Assembly: GCA_963798775.1 (NCBI GenBank)
Contig: CAWCUK010000001.1
Location: 1,674,001-1,738,000, forward strand
From: CAWCUK01 sp963798775
GTDB taxonomy: Bacteria; Bacteroidota; Ignavibacteria; Ignavibacteriales; Ignavibacteriaceae
DNA length: 64,000 bases
Direction: 5' to 3'
The position numbers and the translations under genes were made by a program. Positions 48,825 through 59,762 of this stretch are shown here, piece after piece (the first letter of the stretch is position 1; each line of letters starts with the position of its first letter). A model generated the notes under the pieces. That model saw only the letters and a list, made by a program, of their open reading frames with translations. It was not told where the DNA came from and did no database searches.

Positions 48825-50111
48825 ATGAACAGTGAAAATAATTTTACAGATTTAATCTTATTAATTGGTACCAGTCCCCTTCCTAATTACGTAGTAGCAA
48901 AATACTTCTGTCAAATAAATTCAAATTTAAAAAAAATATGGTTTGTACATTCAGAAGCAATCAAAGATCAAAAACATACGAGTTCAAGAAAATTTGCTGA
49001 GAACATAAAGCATTTATTAACTAATACTGAAGAAAAACCATATAAATTTGAATTTATCCCTTTGGAGAATATTGAAGATTTAAGGACTGTTCAGAATAAA
49101 CTTCAGAATGCTTTTGTTTTATCTCATGAGGATTCAGTTCATCTAAATCTTACCGGCGGTACAAAGATGATGGCTGTAGCAAGTTTTGATTTTATTAGAA
49201 ATAATGAAGAGATAATTAATAAATCATTCTCTTATTTATCCTCAAGATCATTTGAACTTCGGGATGCGGAATCAAAAGTTATCTCAGAGGATCTGCGCCC
49301 TTACATTAAAACAACCATTGAAGATATGCTCTTGTTACATAACTATAAAAGAGTAAATTCTCCCTCCCAATATGATTTTTCTGACGCGACAAAACTTTTT
49401 ACTGAATTAATCGAAGTAGGCGAACTTGAAAATTTCTACAATGAAAACGGGCGAGGGAAGAAGTTTAATCCCGAAAAAAATGGGTGGGATAGAAGCTTAT
49501 TCCAAAAAAATGGAGATTTGATAAAAAAAATAATACAAATAGACGATAAAATTTTGAATTATAAACCGTCCTCGAATGATTTTCTAAAAATTATTGAAGC
49601 GATGCCGGAAGACCTTCGAATTTATGATCGACAAGGAAATTTTGTTAAACCTAAAGAAGATAAGAAATTAGAAGAAGCTTTAGGATATTTGAGTGGAAAG
49701 TGGATAGAAGAATATGTCTATCAAATTATAAAAGATCATAATGAAACTAATTTCTTTCAAATTGATAAAAACTGGGAAATAGCCCAGCCGGATTGGAAGA
49801 AAAATAAATTTGAAATTGATGTCATTCTTATTAAAGGTTACCAATTGTGCGGCATTTCGTGTACTACTTTAGGCTCTAATTATAAAGCAGCGATTAAAAA
49901 TAAAGGATTTGAAATTATTTTGCGAACTAAACAAATGGGCGGCGACGAGGCTAAAGCTGTTTTAGTCACCCGAGCCGATGAGAATTTAAAAGAAAAACTA
50001 CAAGCCGAATTAAACTTAGAAACAGGTGGGCAAAAGAATATTTTAGTTCTTGGGAAGAAGGATCTTCCGAAGAACAAACTTTTAAAGGCAATTAAATCAT
50101 TTCTAGCTTAG
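48825..50111 (+). CDS. CARF-domain nuclease (Card1/Can2-like, DUF1887)
   Basis: About 428 residues. N-terminal CARF domain (1-150 or so) with the signature L-N-L-T-G-G-T-K-M-M-A, which binds cyclic oligoadenylate. The C-terminal third is a PD-(D/E)XK nuclease fold: G-K-W-I-E-E-Y-V-Y, F-E-I-D-V-I-L, then L-C-G-I-S-C-T-T and L-R-T-K-Q-M-G-G-D-E-A-K-A. At the usual E-x-K position S-C-T is found, so catalysis is uncertain. ATG at 48825 is preferred (AGGAG seven bases before it) over the GTG at 48822. It would be activated by the Cas10 encoded next. Confidence 0.75.
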   Translation: MNSENNFTDLILLIGTSPLPNYVVAKYFCQINSNLKKIWFVHSEAIKDQKHTSSRKFAENIKHLLTNTEEKPYKFEFIPLENIEDLRTVQNKLQNAFVLSHEDSVHLNLTGGTKMMAVASFDFIRNNEEIINKSFSYLSSRSFELRDAESKVISEDLRPYIKTTIEDMLLLHNYKRVNSPSQYDFSDATKLFTELIEVGELENFYNENGRGKKFNPEKNGWDRSLFQKNGDLIKKIIQIDDKILNYKPSSNDFLKIIEAMPEDLRIYDRQGNFVKPKEDKKLEEALGYLSGKWIEEYVYQIIKDHNETNFFQIDKNWEIAQPDWKKNKFEIDVILIKGYQLCGISCTTLGSNYKAAIKNKGFEIILRTKQMGGDEAKAVLVTRADENLKEKLQAELNLETGGQKNILVLGKKDLPKNKLLKAIKSFLA

Positions 50112-50120
50112 GAGGAATAG

Positions 50121-51654
50121 GTGAAAAAATATTATGCTTTACTGATTGATACTGTATCAATTCAAAAATACATTTTTGGTTCAAACTATTTAAAAGAAAA
50201 TATCGGTGCTTCGCATTTGGTAAGTTCTATTTATTCTGAAGATTTTATAGCGAATCTATCAGTACAGCCTTTAAAAAGTAATAATAGCAATTATCTCGGC
50301 TACATAGGCGGTGGAAATGCCCTTTTCTTTTTTGAGAATGAAAAGGATGCTCAATCTTTTGTTAAAGAATGGTCAACAAGGCTTTTAATAGCTTCACCCG
50401 GTTTAACTGCTGCTGTAGCTTTTCGGGAGGTTGAATTTGAAGATGAAAACGATCCGGCTTTTCAAGGCCAGCTAAGAGAATTATATAAAGACTTAAATCA
50501 AAATAAATCGGAAAACTCTTCAAATACAATAATCCAAAAGCATGGAATAACTGCAGATTGTGAAAGATCCGGTTATACAAAAGAAGCAAGGATAAAATTA
50601 AAAGATAATTGGGGATATTTTTCTTCTACAATTGCGGCTAAACATGCCGCATCTAAAGATGCCCTGAAACAGATATCGGAAAAATATAAAGATTTATTAA
50701 AAGATAAATTTGTTTTCTCGAATGATCTTGAAAATCTAGGAAAGAGTCATGGAGATGATAGCCATCTAGCCATTGTACATATCGACGGTAATTCCATGGG
50801 AGAAAAATTTAAAAGCTGCAGAACTTTAAATGAACTGCAGATTCTTTCCTCAAAAGTTAAAGATGCCACAGAACAGTCATTTCAAAAGCTCCTTGAGCAT
50901 ATAATAGAACAGTGGGCACATATTGAAAAAGAAATTGATATAGTAGTTGAGAAAGTTTCGGGAAAAAAAATATTGCCGATTCGGCCAATAATATTAGGGG
51001 GTGATGATATAACTTTTGTATGCGACGGAAGAATGGGGATTTATTTCGCGAGAATTTATATGGAAGAATTTGAAAATAACAACGATTTGAATGGCGAAAA
51101 ACTTTCTTCCTGTGCAGGAGTGGCAATTACAAAATTAAAATACCCGTTTTATCGGGGATATCAACTAGCAGAACAGTTATGTGAAAACGCTAAGGTAAAA
51201 AGAAGAGAAGAAGAAAGTAAAGATTCTTGGCTGGATTTCCATATCTCCTCCGGTAATATCTCAGGTACATTAAATGATCTTAGAAAAAAATATATAAGTC
51301 CAACAAAAAAGAGTTTATTAAAACGCCCCTATAAAATAGGTGATAATATTTCAGAAAGTGGTTTTGATTTATTTATAAAAAACGCGCGTATTCTTTACAA
51401 CGAAGAGAATGGTAAACAGTTATTCCCGTTTTCAAAAATAAAAGAACTGCGTGAAGTTTTAACTCTTGGTGAAAGTAAAGCTAAAAAGTTTGTTCAAGAG
51501 TTAAACGCTAGAGGCCATGATTTACCAGCCGTCGATGACACATTCTTATCATGAAAATTTGTTTAGCGGCGATGACACTATATATTTTGACTTAATTGAG
51601 ATATATGATCTATATCCGAAATTTGAAATAAACCAAAAGGTTCATAATGAATAA
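50121..51654 (+). CDS. cas10: Cas10, HD-less, cyclase motif intact (frameshift near the end)
   Basis: Starts at GTG with GGAGG before it. 477 residues to the first stop at 51554, but a shift near 51540 lets the frame run on as E-N-L-F-S-G-D-D-T-I-Y-F-D-L-I-E-I-Y-D-L to 51654, overlapping the next gene. Two palm-like domains: I-D-T-V-S-I-Q-K-Y-I-F-G at the start and the cyclase loop I-L-G-G-D-D-I-T-F (GGDD 293-296), also H-I-D-G-N-S-M-G. No N-terminal HD nuclease domain is present. It would make cyclic oligoadenylate on target RNA binding but not cut DNA. Confidence 0.88.
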
Positions 51655-52303
51655 ATATATTTTGAAAATGGAGCTAAAATCGGAAACTCTCTTCGGCTCC
51701 GGTGAAGGATTCGGTGCCACAATTGATACTGATATTGTTTTTGATGATCTCGGTATCCCTTATATACCTGCCCGCAGAGTAAAGGGGTTGCTTAATGATT
51801 CCGCGCAAACTTTGTTGGAAATTTTTTCCCAAAGTAATATAAACCTTGCAGTAAATTCAGTTGAGACTGTTTTTGGCAAAGCCGGACAATCCAGTTCAAC
51901 GCCTATATACTTTTCTAATCTGTTTATTGTAGATTATAAGAACAATAAAGAGTGGTTAGAATATTTTATAAACAATTATTCAAGTTTAATTTCTTCTAAT
52001 TCTATACTTAAATATTTTACTTCAATCCGTCATCAAATTGCGGTAGAAAAAGGCGTTACCAAAGAACATTCCCTTCGTACATTTCGTGTCCTGAATAGCA
52101 ATTTAGTTTTCGAGGGCGAGATCTTAACAGATTATAATAAAGAAAAAATTAATTTTTTAGCTTTAGCTTGCGCTAATCTAAGAAACGCGGGTATGATGCG
52201 TAATAGAGGATTTGGAGAAGTAAGCTGCTGTCTACTTGATGAAAAGGGAAGAAATATAACAAATGATGCCTTAAAGGAATTGGAGGAAGTATGCATAGCC
52301 TAA
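51647..52303 (+). CDS. Cas7 (Csm3-like) backbone RAMP protein
   Basis: 218 residues. RAMP fold marks: L-F-G-S-G-E-G-F near the start, I-P-Y-I-P-A-R-R-V-K-G-L-L and M-M-R-N-R-G-F-G-E-V near the end. D27 in A-T-I-D-T-D lies where Csm3 proteins carry the RNA-cleaving aspartate. It overlaps cas10 (8 bases) and csx10 (13 bases), so translation is coupled. In III-D2 systems the equivalent is fused to the following Cas5 and Cas11 units; here it is separate. Confidence 0.8.
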   Translation: MNKYILKMELKSETLFGSGEGFGATIDTDIVFDDLGIPYIPARRVKGLLNDSAQTLLEIFSQSNINLAVNSVETVFGKAGQSSSTPIYFSNLFIVDYKNNKEWLEYFINNYSSLISSNSILKYFTSIRHQIAVEKGVTKEHSLRTFRVLNSNLVFEGEILTDYNKEKINFLALACANLRNAGMMRNRGFGEVSCCLLDEKGRNITNDALKELEEVCIA

Positions 52304-53833
52304 AATATCAAATAACTACTCTTTCCCCCATAATAATATCTGATACTATCAGCGACCAGAACTTAGTTACAACCGCTCATTATATTAAGGGAAGTAATCT
52401 TATCGGTGCTTTAGCTAATTTATATCTTAAAAAGAATGAAATTAAAGAAGCTCATAAAGATGATGATTTTTTCCAATGGTTCATCTCAGGCAATGTTATT
52501 TTTTCCAACGCAGTCAAAATTTCCTTAGAATACGACGAAATTCAGCAAAATCATTTCCTTCCGAACTCTTTACAATATAATAAGCTTGATGAATATGAAA
52601 TTCATGATTTATTAAAAGATGAATCAGTCGATGATATTACGACAAAAAGCTTCAATAAATTCGGAAGGATTTCGGAAGGAAGAATATTTAGTGAAACGAT
52701 TAACTACGTCTTTAAATTTTCACCATATTAACGATAGAGAAACAGGTTCAACGGTTGACGGAGGTATATTCAATTATGAGTCAATAGATGCAGAACAAGT
52801 TTTTCAGGGTGAAATTAAAGGAGAAGAGGATGATTTAAAAAAAATATATTCATTCTTCGGCTCCGAAAATATTTTAAATTTGGGGAGATCAAAAAGCACA
52901 CAATATGGAAAGATTAAATTTGAATTAGTAGAGTCAGAACTGAAGAAAATAGCTGCTATTAAACCGGATGCTTCGGAAATTCAATTAAATCTATTATCTG
53001 ATACCGTAATTTATAATGATTATGGGACTCCCGAAGTATCTAAAAAAATATTTGAAAATTATCTAAATAAATTAGAGGGACTGCAAGTAAATATTGAAAA
53101 GGCCTTTATTAAAGCAGAGGAGAATGAAAATTATCTTTCAGTTTGGAAATTAAAAACTCCGGCGGAAAAATGTTTTAAAGCCGGTTCTTCTTTTAAAATA
53201 AAAGTAACCAGTGGACTAGAAAAAATAGTTGAATTAAGTAAATACGGAATAGGTGAAAATCTTCAAAATGGTTACGGTCAGTTTAATTTTACTACTAAAA
53301 GCCCCGATGAATTTTCACTTGCGGATACACCTGAAAAAAATATTACTAAACCTATGGGTAATATTCCAATATTAGCATGCAAAGTATTATCATCTATCAT
53401 TTCTCAGCGGGTATTGGAGGCAGTAAGGCTGAAGGCAGTAAAAGATAAAGAGACATTTCTTAATGAAAAGAGAAATAAGGGCGGTCTTAGTAATTCTTTA
53501 ATCGGCCGGCTGGAGAGTTTTGTTAAAGGCGCAGATGAACCGGAAATATTTTTTGCCCGTGTAAAAGAAATAAAAAAACTCTCTAAAGACAAACTTGAAT
53601 CTCTGGTATTCGATAATGATACTTTTTATAATCATTTAATAAGTAAGAATTCCAAAATAAAACCTGATAATTATTTAATAAATGATACGGAGCTGAGAAA
53701 TTTGGCGCAAGAAATAAATTATAGCCCGGATAAGAAAGATTTAGAATTGGAGGTTTTTAAGGAGTACTGGTTAACTTTTTTCAACTCTTTAAGAAAGACT
53801 ATGAAGGTTAAAGGAGGCAGAAATGGCAGATAG
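52291..53833 (+). CDS. csx10: Csx10 (Cas5-like) with helical C-terminal extension (frameshift)
   Basis: About 513 residues after removing one extra base near 52700. Csx10 marks: L-S-P-I-I-I-S-D, Y-I-K-G-S-N-L-I-G-A-L, T-V-D-G-G-I-F-N-Y-E, F-Q-G-E-I, L-N-L-G-R-S-K-S-T-Q-Y-G. The last 150 residues are helical and charged (L-S-S-I-I-S-Q-R-V-L-E-A and so on) and may be a fused Cas11-like small subunit, which is otherwise missing from the operon. Csx10 would cap the crRNA 5' tag end. Confidence 0.8.
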
Positions 53834-55154
53834 AGAAAATTTTTTAAAAGGTAAGTTTGTTTTAGAAGGAAAAATACAGTTGCTTTCACCTGCTTTAATC
53901 GGAAGCGGTGAGGGTGAAAATACTGATATTGATGTTTTATTAGATTCAAATAAGAACCCTTTTATCCCGGCAACTTCATTTATTGGTGTGATTAGAGAAT
54001 TTTTAGCTTCCTATGAAAATAAAAATTATTTAGATCTGCTTGGAAAACCTAAAAATGAAAATTATAAAGGACGTCAAAGTTATATTAAATGTTCAGACTT
54101 AAAAGCAGCAAATAAAAATATACAAGTAACAGTCCGGGATGGAATAAAGATTGACAACAAAACCGGCATTGTTGAAGAAGGCGCAAAATATGATTTTGAA
54201 GTGATTGATAGAAACGCGGAATTTAATTTGAGAATGGAAGCTGATTATTATTCCGATAATGAAGAAGAAGTTGTTAATACTTTCGCCCTAATTAAAAAAG
54301 CTTTAGTTTCCTCAAAATTATCAATAGGCGCCAAAACAAATAGTGGCTTAGGTTTAATCCAGTTGAAAGATGATATTTGTTATAAGTATGACTTTTCAAA
54401 TAAAAAAGATATTGTGAACTGGTTAAAAAAGAATAAAGGAGCAATATACGCTATTCCCGATGTAGAACTAATTCCTTCTTATAATTTTGAAATGGATATA
54501 AATTTAAAATTAAAGAATTCAATTATCGTTAAATCTTATCCTTCAGATCCGTCAATGCCTGACGCTGTTCATATTCAATCCGACGGTAAATATGTCCTTC
54601 CCGGAACAAGTATTAAAGGCGCGGTTAGGGCAAGGGCTGAAAGAATTTTAAATACATTAAATGATGAAAAGAAAGATGAATTTATCAACAGTCTTTTCGG
54701 AATAGTTGATACAGAGAAAAAAGATTCTAAAGCTGTTAAAGGAAGAATTAAGGTTGAAGAAAAAATACTGCCATCCTTTATTGCGGAAATTCAATCACGA
54801 ATTAAAATTGATCGTTTTACCGGCGGTACAATAAATGGCGCTCTTGTTTGATTCAATGCCTTTATTTGATGATTCAATTGATATGAATGAAAATACTGTA
54901 AATATTCAATTTCAAATCAAAAACTGCCAAGAGTCCATGAAGTAGGGTTAATGCTTTTAGTCTTAAAAGATTTATGGACCGGTGATTTGGCAATAGGCGG
55001 TGAAAAAAATATCGGGAGAGGCGTATTTAAAGGTAGCTCGGTTATTATTTCATTTAATGGGAAGAATTTAGTAAACGGCCAAATAGATGAAAATAATACT
55101 GAATTACAACAGTATGTAGATTCTTTAATAAATCAATTAGGAGTGGCAGCATGA
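53823..55154 (+). CDS. Double Cas7 RAMP protein (Cas7-2x-like), two indels
   Basis: Two RAMP units in one chain: L-L-S-P-A-L-I-G-S-G-E-G with F-I-P-A-T-S-F-I-G-V-I-R (about 15-60) and L-K-N-S-I-I-V-K with Y-V-L-P-G-T-S-I-K-G-A-V-R (about 225-270). Indels near 54845 and 54940 break the end; repaired, it continues L-L-F-D-S-M-P-L-F-D, V-H-E-V-G-L-M-L and G-G-E-K-N-I-G-R-G. Both units have an aspartate just before the I-P/L-P-G-T-S motif, so both could cut RNA. It starts 11 bases before csx10 ends. Confidence 0.75.
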
Positions 55155-55728
55155 GTACGATTAATCAAAATGGATTAGTTTTAGAGAAAATTAAATCTCA
55201 AGCTGAAGTAATTGAAATTGATAATTTAGAAAGACTTCAACTCCTTACAAAGTTTTATTAAGTAAATATTAAATGATGGATTTGTTGTCGCGTATCTCGA
55301 CTATAAAGTGTTAATTGGTAAATATGCTGACGGGAAGTTATCCTTTTATAATAATGAGGAATTTGATCCGGTTTATATTAAAAAAATAAGAATTTTTAAT
55401 CAGAATGAAGAGCTGTTTCTTTGGAGACAAAATGGTAAACTTAAAGGAAGGCTGCGCAAAGATAATGAAGGCAACGAAACAACTGTTGTAGATGCCGAAC
55501 AATTATTATGGGGAACTAGAGGCGAAGTTTTAGAGGATACGGGTTTTGTTAAGCTGACGGAAGAACGTGGTACTGAATATAATAGTCCCCTTAGACGATT
55601 TACAGAAGAACCAAAGAATATTTTTGCGCACCCGAAATTATATTGATTACGGAGAGCTCGGAATAGCCTCATATAATGACTGCCGCTTTATAGCCTTCAA
55701 TAAACAAAAAAGAAGTTTAGGAGTTTAA
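55151..55728 (+). CDS. csx19: Csx19 (TIGR03984 family), frameshifted
   Basis: ATG overlaps the previous stop (ATGA). Fragments in order: M-S-T-I-N-Q-N-G-L, then Y-L-D-Y-K-V-L-I-G-K-Y-A-D-G-K-L-S-F, E-L-F-L-W-R-Q-N-G, A-E-Q-L-L-W-G-T and L-T-E-E-R-G-T, then Y-I-D-Y-G-E-L-G-I-A-S-Y. Indels near 55260 and 55640 interrupt it; repaired length is about 190 residues. Csx19 marks subtype III-D and is part of the effector complex in studied III-D2 systems. Confidence 0.7.
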
Positions 55729-55729
55729 A

Positions 55730-57726
55730 ATGAGTAACAATAAAAAGAGATTTAATGACTTTGCCGATTTAGCTGCAATAAAATATGATGAAAATGGAGA
55801 GATTAGCAACTAAAACTCCAGAGGAAATTGATAAGCTAAAAAAGGAAACTCAGCGGATGAAAGAAAATCAACCTATAAAAAAATCTGGTAGTAATTCTAA
55901 AAATCAGATAAAAGAAATAAGCGAGAATCGAATAGCAACAGCACCTTATAATTTCGTTCCATTAAATAATTCTGTTGTACAATCTGAGTTTAGCAATTCT
56001 TCTGTTCCTGAAATGGATAAATACCATGATCTATTTACTGGCTTCATTGAAATTAATTTAGAATCATTGACTCCCTTATATATTCGAGATACACTTACAG
56101 AAGAAGAATCAAAAGAAAAAGAACGTAATGATAATTATGTAAATTCTAATTTTTACAACCCTTCAAAAAAATTAGGTATACCCGGCAGCAGTTTAAGAGG
56201 ATTAACCCGCGCAATGGTTGAAATATGCAGTTATGGCAAGTTTGGCTTTTTTGACGATAAGACTCTTTATTTCAGAGATTTTACTAAAGCCCCTTTAAAA
56301 CAAGAATATAAAAATTATGTTTCACACTCAGAAGTTTTTAAGATAAAGAATGAAAAAGGAGAAGAAAAGGAAAAGACAAGAGACGTATATAGTTTAAATT
56401 GCGGATTACTTATTAAAAGAGGGATAAATTTTAGTATAGAAGATTATGGAAAGCCAAGTAGAATATTAAAACAGCCGAAAATGATTAATGATGATCAAAA
56501 AAGAGAAACAACTCAATCTGAGAAAAGTAAACTAAATGGTTCTATAAATAATCAAAATAGTTTTTATCAGTGGTTTAAAACTTCTGACGGAAATAAAATT
56601 ATTGTTATATCAAAAGGATTTAAACCAAGAGATAAAAATAATAACCCCAAAGATTGGGTAATAAAGTTGAAAATTAGAGATAATGGGGAACTAAAATCTA
56701 ACAAAATAGAAACAATTCCATTATTACAGCAAGATATAATAGATTATAAAACTGATGTTTCTCGCGGCAGCCAAAATTCAGGATTCCCCGACCTTCTAAA
56801 ATTAGCTACACCTCAAGGTATTCCCATCTTCTTTATAAAGTGGCAAGACACAGCAGGGAAACAAAGAATATCTTTCGGGCATACAGGTATGTTTAGATTA
56901 CCTTATAAAAAATCTATAGGCGAACATATTCCCGCCCAATTGTTAGATAATGAAAAGATGGATATAGCAGAGGCACTATTCGGAATTGAAAGCAAATTTG
57001 CTTCACGTCTATTTTTTGAAGATGCGTTTGTTAAATCTTCAACAGTGGAAAATTTAATGAATGAATGTTCTCCCAAAATACTTTCCGGCCCTAAACCAAC
57101 ATCTTTTCAAAATTATTTAATACAAACCTCCGATTCTATGGATGGATTAAATCATTATAATTCTGCAGCGAACCCTAGAGGCAATAAATTATACTGGCAC
57201 CATGAAAATGATGATTGGATAGCGAGCCCAGCAGATGTTAATAAAAACCAAAATCAGTATACAAAAATAAAACCGGTTAAGTCAGGTACATCTTTTACCG
57301 GCCGCATTCGTTTTGAAAATCTTTCTGAAGTAGAACTAGGCGCGTTATTATTTGCTTTAGACTTGCCCGACGGCTGTGCTCATAAAATCGGGATGGGTAA
57401 ACCTTTAGGGCTGGGTTCTGTAAGAATTTATCCCTCTCTTCATTTATCGGATAGAAAAGAAAGATATAAAAATTTATCTCGCGGAGTGGAACGAGATTCC
57501 GGAGACCGATGGCCAAGAAATTTCTGAATTAAAAAATGGTTTCGAAAATTATATTCTTAAAAATTTAAATGAAAATAATACTTCCATTTGGGATATTGAC
57601 CGGATGAAAGAATTAAGAGCCATGCTGGATTTGATCATAGACCGTGATAAAACATCGACAAAATACATGGGATTTGAAGGAATTCAGAACCCGCAAAGTT
57701 TTACCTTTACCAAGCAAAGTAGTTAG
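55730..57726 (+). CDS. Large RAMP protein of TIGR03986 type (Cas7 with insertion), frameshifted
   Basis: About 665 residues after repair. Begins M-S-N-N-K-K-R-F-N-D-F; an extra base near 55795 separates this from the rest. P-Y-N-F-V-P-L-N (about residue 75) and L-G-I-P-G-S-S-L-R-G-L-T-R are family marks; G-M-G-K-P-L-G-L-G-S lies near the end, and a long lysine-rich insertion fills the middle. Another shift near 57490 leads to a tail ending F-T-F-T-K-Q-S-S at 57726. In III-D complexes this protein is the Cas7-insertion subunit near the 3' end of the crRNA. Confidence 0.72.
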
Positions 57727-57729
57727 CCC

Positions 57730-58668
57730 ATGAACCTCCCACCCCTAAACATATACAAATTCACCTTCACCATTGAGGCGTTGGAGGATATGAGGCTGCC
57801 GGAATATAAAGGCTCCATGTTTCGCGGGGCGTTTGGCTGGAGTTTTCGTAACGCCGTTTGTGTTACTAAACAGCCCTCTTGCGGCAATTGTTTACTTCAG
57901 CAGCAGTGCGGCTACTTTAAAATTTTTGAAACTGAACTTCCTCAGAATGATATCTGGTTCTTAAAGGGAGTTAGAAAAATACCGCATCCTTTCGTACTGC
58001 ATCCTCCTTTATCTAAAAAACAGTATTACACTAAAGGCGAATTGTTAAAAATAGGGCTTACCCTTTTTGGCTCGGCAATTAACTATCTTCCTTTTTTTGT
58101 TTATACTTTTAAAAAAATGGGCGAATTGGGTATTAGTTATAATAAAAATAAATTTAAGCTCTTAAACGTAACAAATAATTTCGGCCGTGATTCCGAAAAA
58201 GTAATTTACGATAATCTAACCGGAATATTAAAAAACGATTCTAGTCCTGTCTCCTATTCTTCAATAGATAAAAAGGATAAAATAAAAATAAATTTTATTA
58301 CCCCTTTTAGAATTCAAGCATTAGGAAAAGTTATTGCTAGCCCTTTTAAAGTAAGTCCGGAACTGCTAATAAGGGCTTTACAAAACCGTTACTATTCCCT
58401 TGCAAAACTTTTTGGGGAGCCGGATGAAATTGAATACCCGCTGATAGATAATTCTTTAGATATTGAAGTTGAAGAGAACAAATTGTTATTCTACAACTGG
58501 GAACGATACTCTTCCAGGCAAAAAACAAAAATGCCCTTTGGCGGATTTATAGGAAGCTTAACCTTAAAAGGAAATTTAGAATCACTCATGCCGCTGCTTG
58601 CCGCCGGTGAAAAAACAAACATCGGCAAAAATACGGTTTTCGGTTTAGGTGAGTATAAAATAGTTTAA
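57730..58668 (+). CDS. cas6: Cas6 pre-crRNA endoribonuclease
   Basis: 312 residues. Features of the large Cas6 subgroup: Y-K-G-S-M-F-R-G-A-F-G-W, a four-cysteine cluster (C-x6-C-x2-C-x5-C in residues about 44-61), and the glycine-rich end G-E-K-T-N-I-G-K-N-T-V-F-G-L-G. It starts three bases after the preceding stop, closing the effector operon. It should cut the repeats of both arrays after the TCCTT/AAGGA hairpin to leave ATTGAGAC tags. Confidence 0.85.
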   Translation: MNLPPLNIYKFTFTIEALEDMRLPEYKGSMFRGAFGWSFRNAVCVTKQPSCGNCLLQQQCGYFKIFETELPQNDIWFLKGVRKIPHPFVLHPPLSKKQYYTKGELLKIGLTLFGSAINYLPFFVYTFKKMGELGISYNKNKFKLLNVTNNFGRDSEKVIYDNLTGILKNDSSPVSYSSIDKKDKIKINFITPFRIQALGKVIASPFKVSPELLIRALQNRYYSLAKLFGEPDEIEYPLIDNSLDIEVEENKLLFYNWERYSSRQKTKMPFGGFIGSLTLKGNLESLMPLLAAGEKTNIGKNTVFGLGEYKIV

Positions 58669-58725
58669 CATTTAACTCCGCTCTTTGAAATTATGAACGA
58701 CCGGAATATTTTTTCCGGGGGAAAA

Positions 58726-58754
58726 TTGGAAAAAATGCTTTACCTCCTCTCTAA
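58726..58754 (+). promoter_or_regulatory. ECF-type promoter for cas1-cas2
   Basis: TTGGAAA (58726-58732), 17 bases, TCTAA (58750-58754), 34 bases before the cas1 ATG. It allows adaptation genes to be transcribed separately from the effector operon but under the same control. Confidence 0.75.
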
Positions 58755-58787
58755 TTATATACTTAGCTATATAGAAGGAGGTAAAGC

Positions 58788-59762
58788 ATGTGTCTCTTAT
58801 ACATATCCGAACAAGGTGTTTCCATAAAAAAAATCAGCCGCCGTATCTATGCGGTAAAAGATGAGGAAAAGCTTTTTGAGATACAGACAAGAAAAATTTC
58901 CGCTGTTTGTTTAATAGGCAATATTCAAGTCTCTACACAGGCGTTATCCCTTTTTGCCGATGAAGAAATACCCGTAACTTTTATCTGTTTAAACGGCAGT
59001 GTAAAAGGGGAGTTTATGCCGCAGGCCAATAAAAATCTTTATTTGCGATACGCGCAGTATAAAGCCGCGTCAGATGAAGCTGTTTCTTTCGATATTGCGA
59101 AAAAAATTGTTACAAGAAAAATAAAATCTTATAAGCAATTTTATCGTAAGTTTCAAAAAAATAATGAAGTGGAAAACTGCAGAAAAATCGCTGAAGGCTA
59201 TAAACAGATGCTTTTCAGTTTAGAGAATGTTGAAGAGTACGACGAATTATTAGGTTATGAGGGCAGCGCTTCCAGAATCCATTTTGCTAATTACGGAAAA
59301 TTCTTTAAAGCCGAAATTACATTTAAAAACCGCTCGCATTATCCGCCTAAGGATGAAGCTAATTCTCTATTAAGCCTTGGCTACACTATGTTATTTAAAT
59401 TAATTAATGGTATGCTTCATTCCGCGGGGCTGGATATATATAATGGTTTTTTGCACAAAGAAAAATTTAACCGCCCTTCTTTAACTTGCGACTTTGAAGA
59501 GATTTTTAGAGTAAATGTTGTGGACGCTTTTGTCTTAAAACTATGTAATTTAAAAATGATAAAAATGGAGCATTTTACTCCGTCAGATAACGGCCCCCGC
59601 TTAACTAATGAAGGGCTAAACATTTTTTTTGAAGCCTGGAAGGAAATTGCTTACCCGGCTAAAGGAGGAAATTTGATTAAAGAAATTGAGAAAGAAATTA
59701 ACTGGTTTATAAAAATGCTTGCGTATAAAAATTCACCGGAAGATGTACCTTATAACTTATGA
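58788..59762 (+). CDS. cas1: Cas1 integrase
   Basis: 324 residues, normal length, with no reverse transcriptase fused. Conserved region L-G-Y-E-G-S-A-S-R-I-H-F (catalytic Glu), H in A-G-L-D-I-Y-N-G-F-L-H, and C-D-F-E-E-I-F-R (second acidic residue). GGAGG lies ahead of the ATG. With Cas2 it inserts new spacers at the leader end of the arrays. The frame is unbroken, unlike most effector genes nearby. Confidence 0.95.
   Translation: MCLLYISEQGVSIKKISRRIYAVKDEEKLFEIQTRKISAVCLIGNIQVSTQALSLFADEEIPVTFICLNGSVKGEFMPQANKNLYLRYAQYKAASDEAVSFDIAKKIVTRKIKSYKQFYRKFQKNNEVENCRKIAEGYKQMLFSLENVEEYDELLGYEGSASRIHFANYGKFFKAEITFKNRSHYPPKDEANSLLSLGYTMLFKLINGMLHSAGLDIYNGFLHKEKFNRPSLTCDFEEIFRVNVVDAFVLKLCNLKMIKMEHFTPSDNGPRLTNEGLNIFFEAWKEIAYPAKGGNLIKEIEKEINWFIKMLAYKNSPEDVPYNL

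Noticed and set aside
50121..51000. HD nuclease domain in Cas10
   Set aside because: The protein starts directly with the palm-like domain; no H-D pair in a suitable helical context is seen before the GGDD.
58788..59762. Reverse transcriptase fused to Cas1
   Set aside because: Cas1 has normal length and no RT motif such as Y-A-D-D upstream or downstream.
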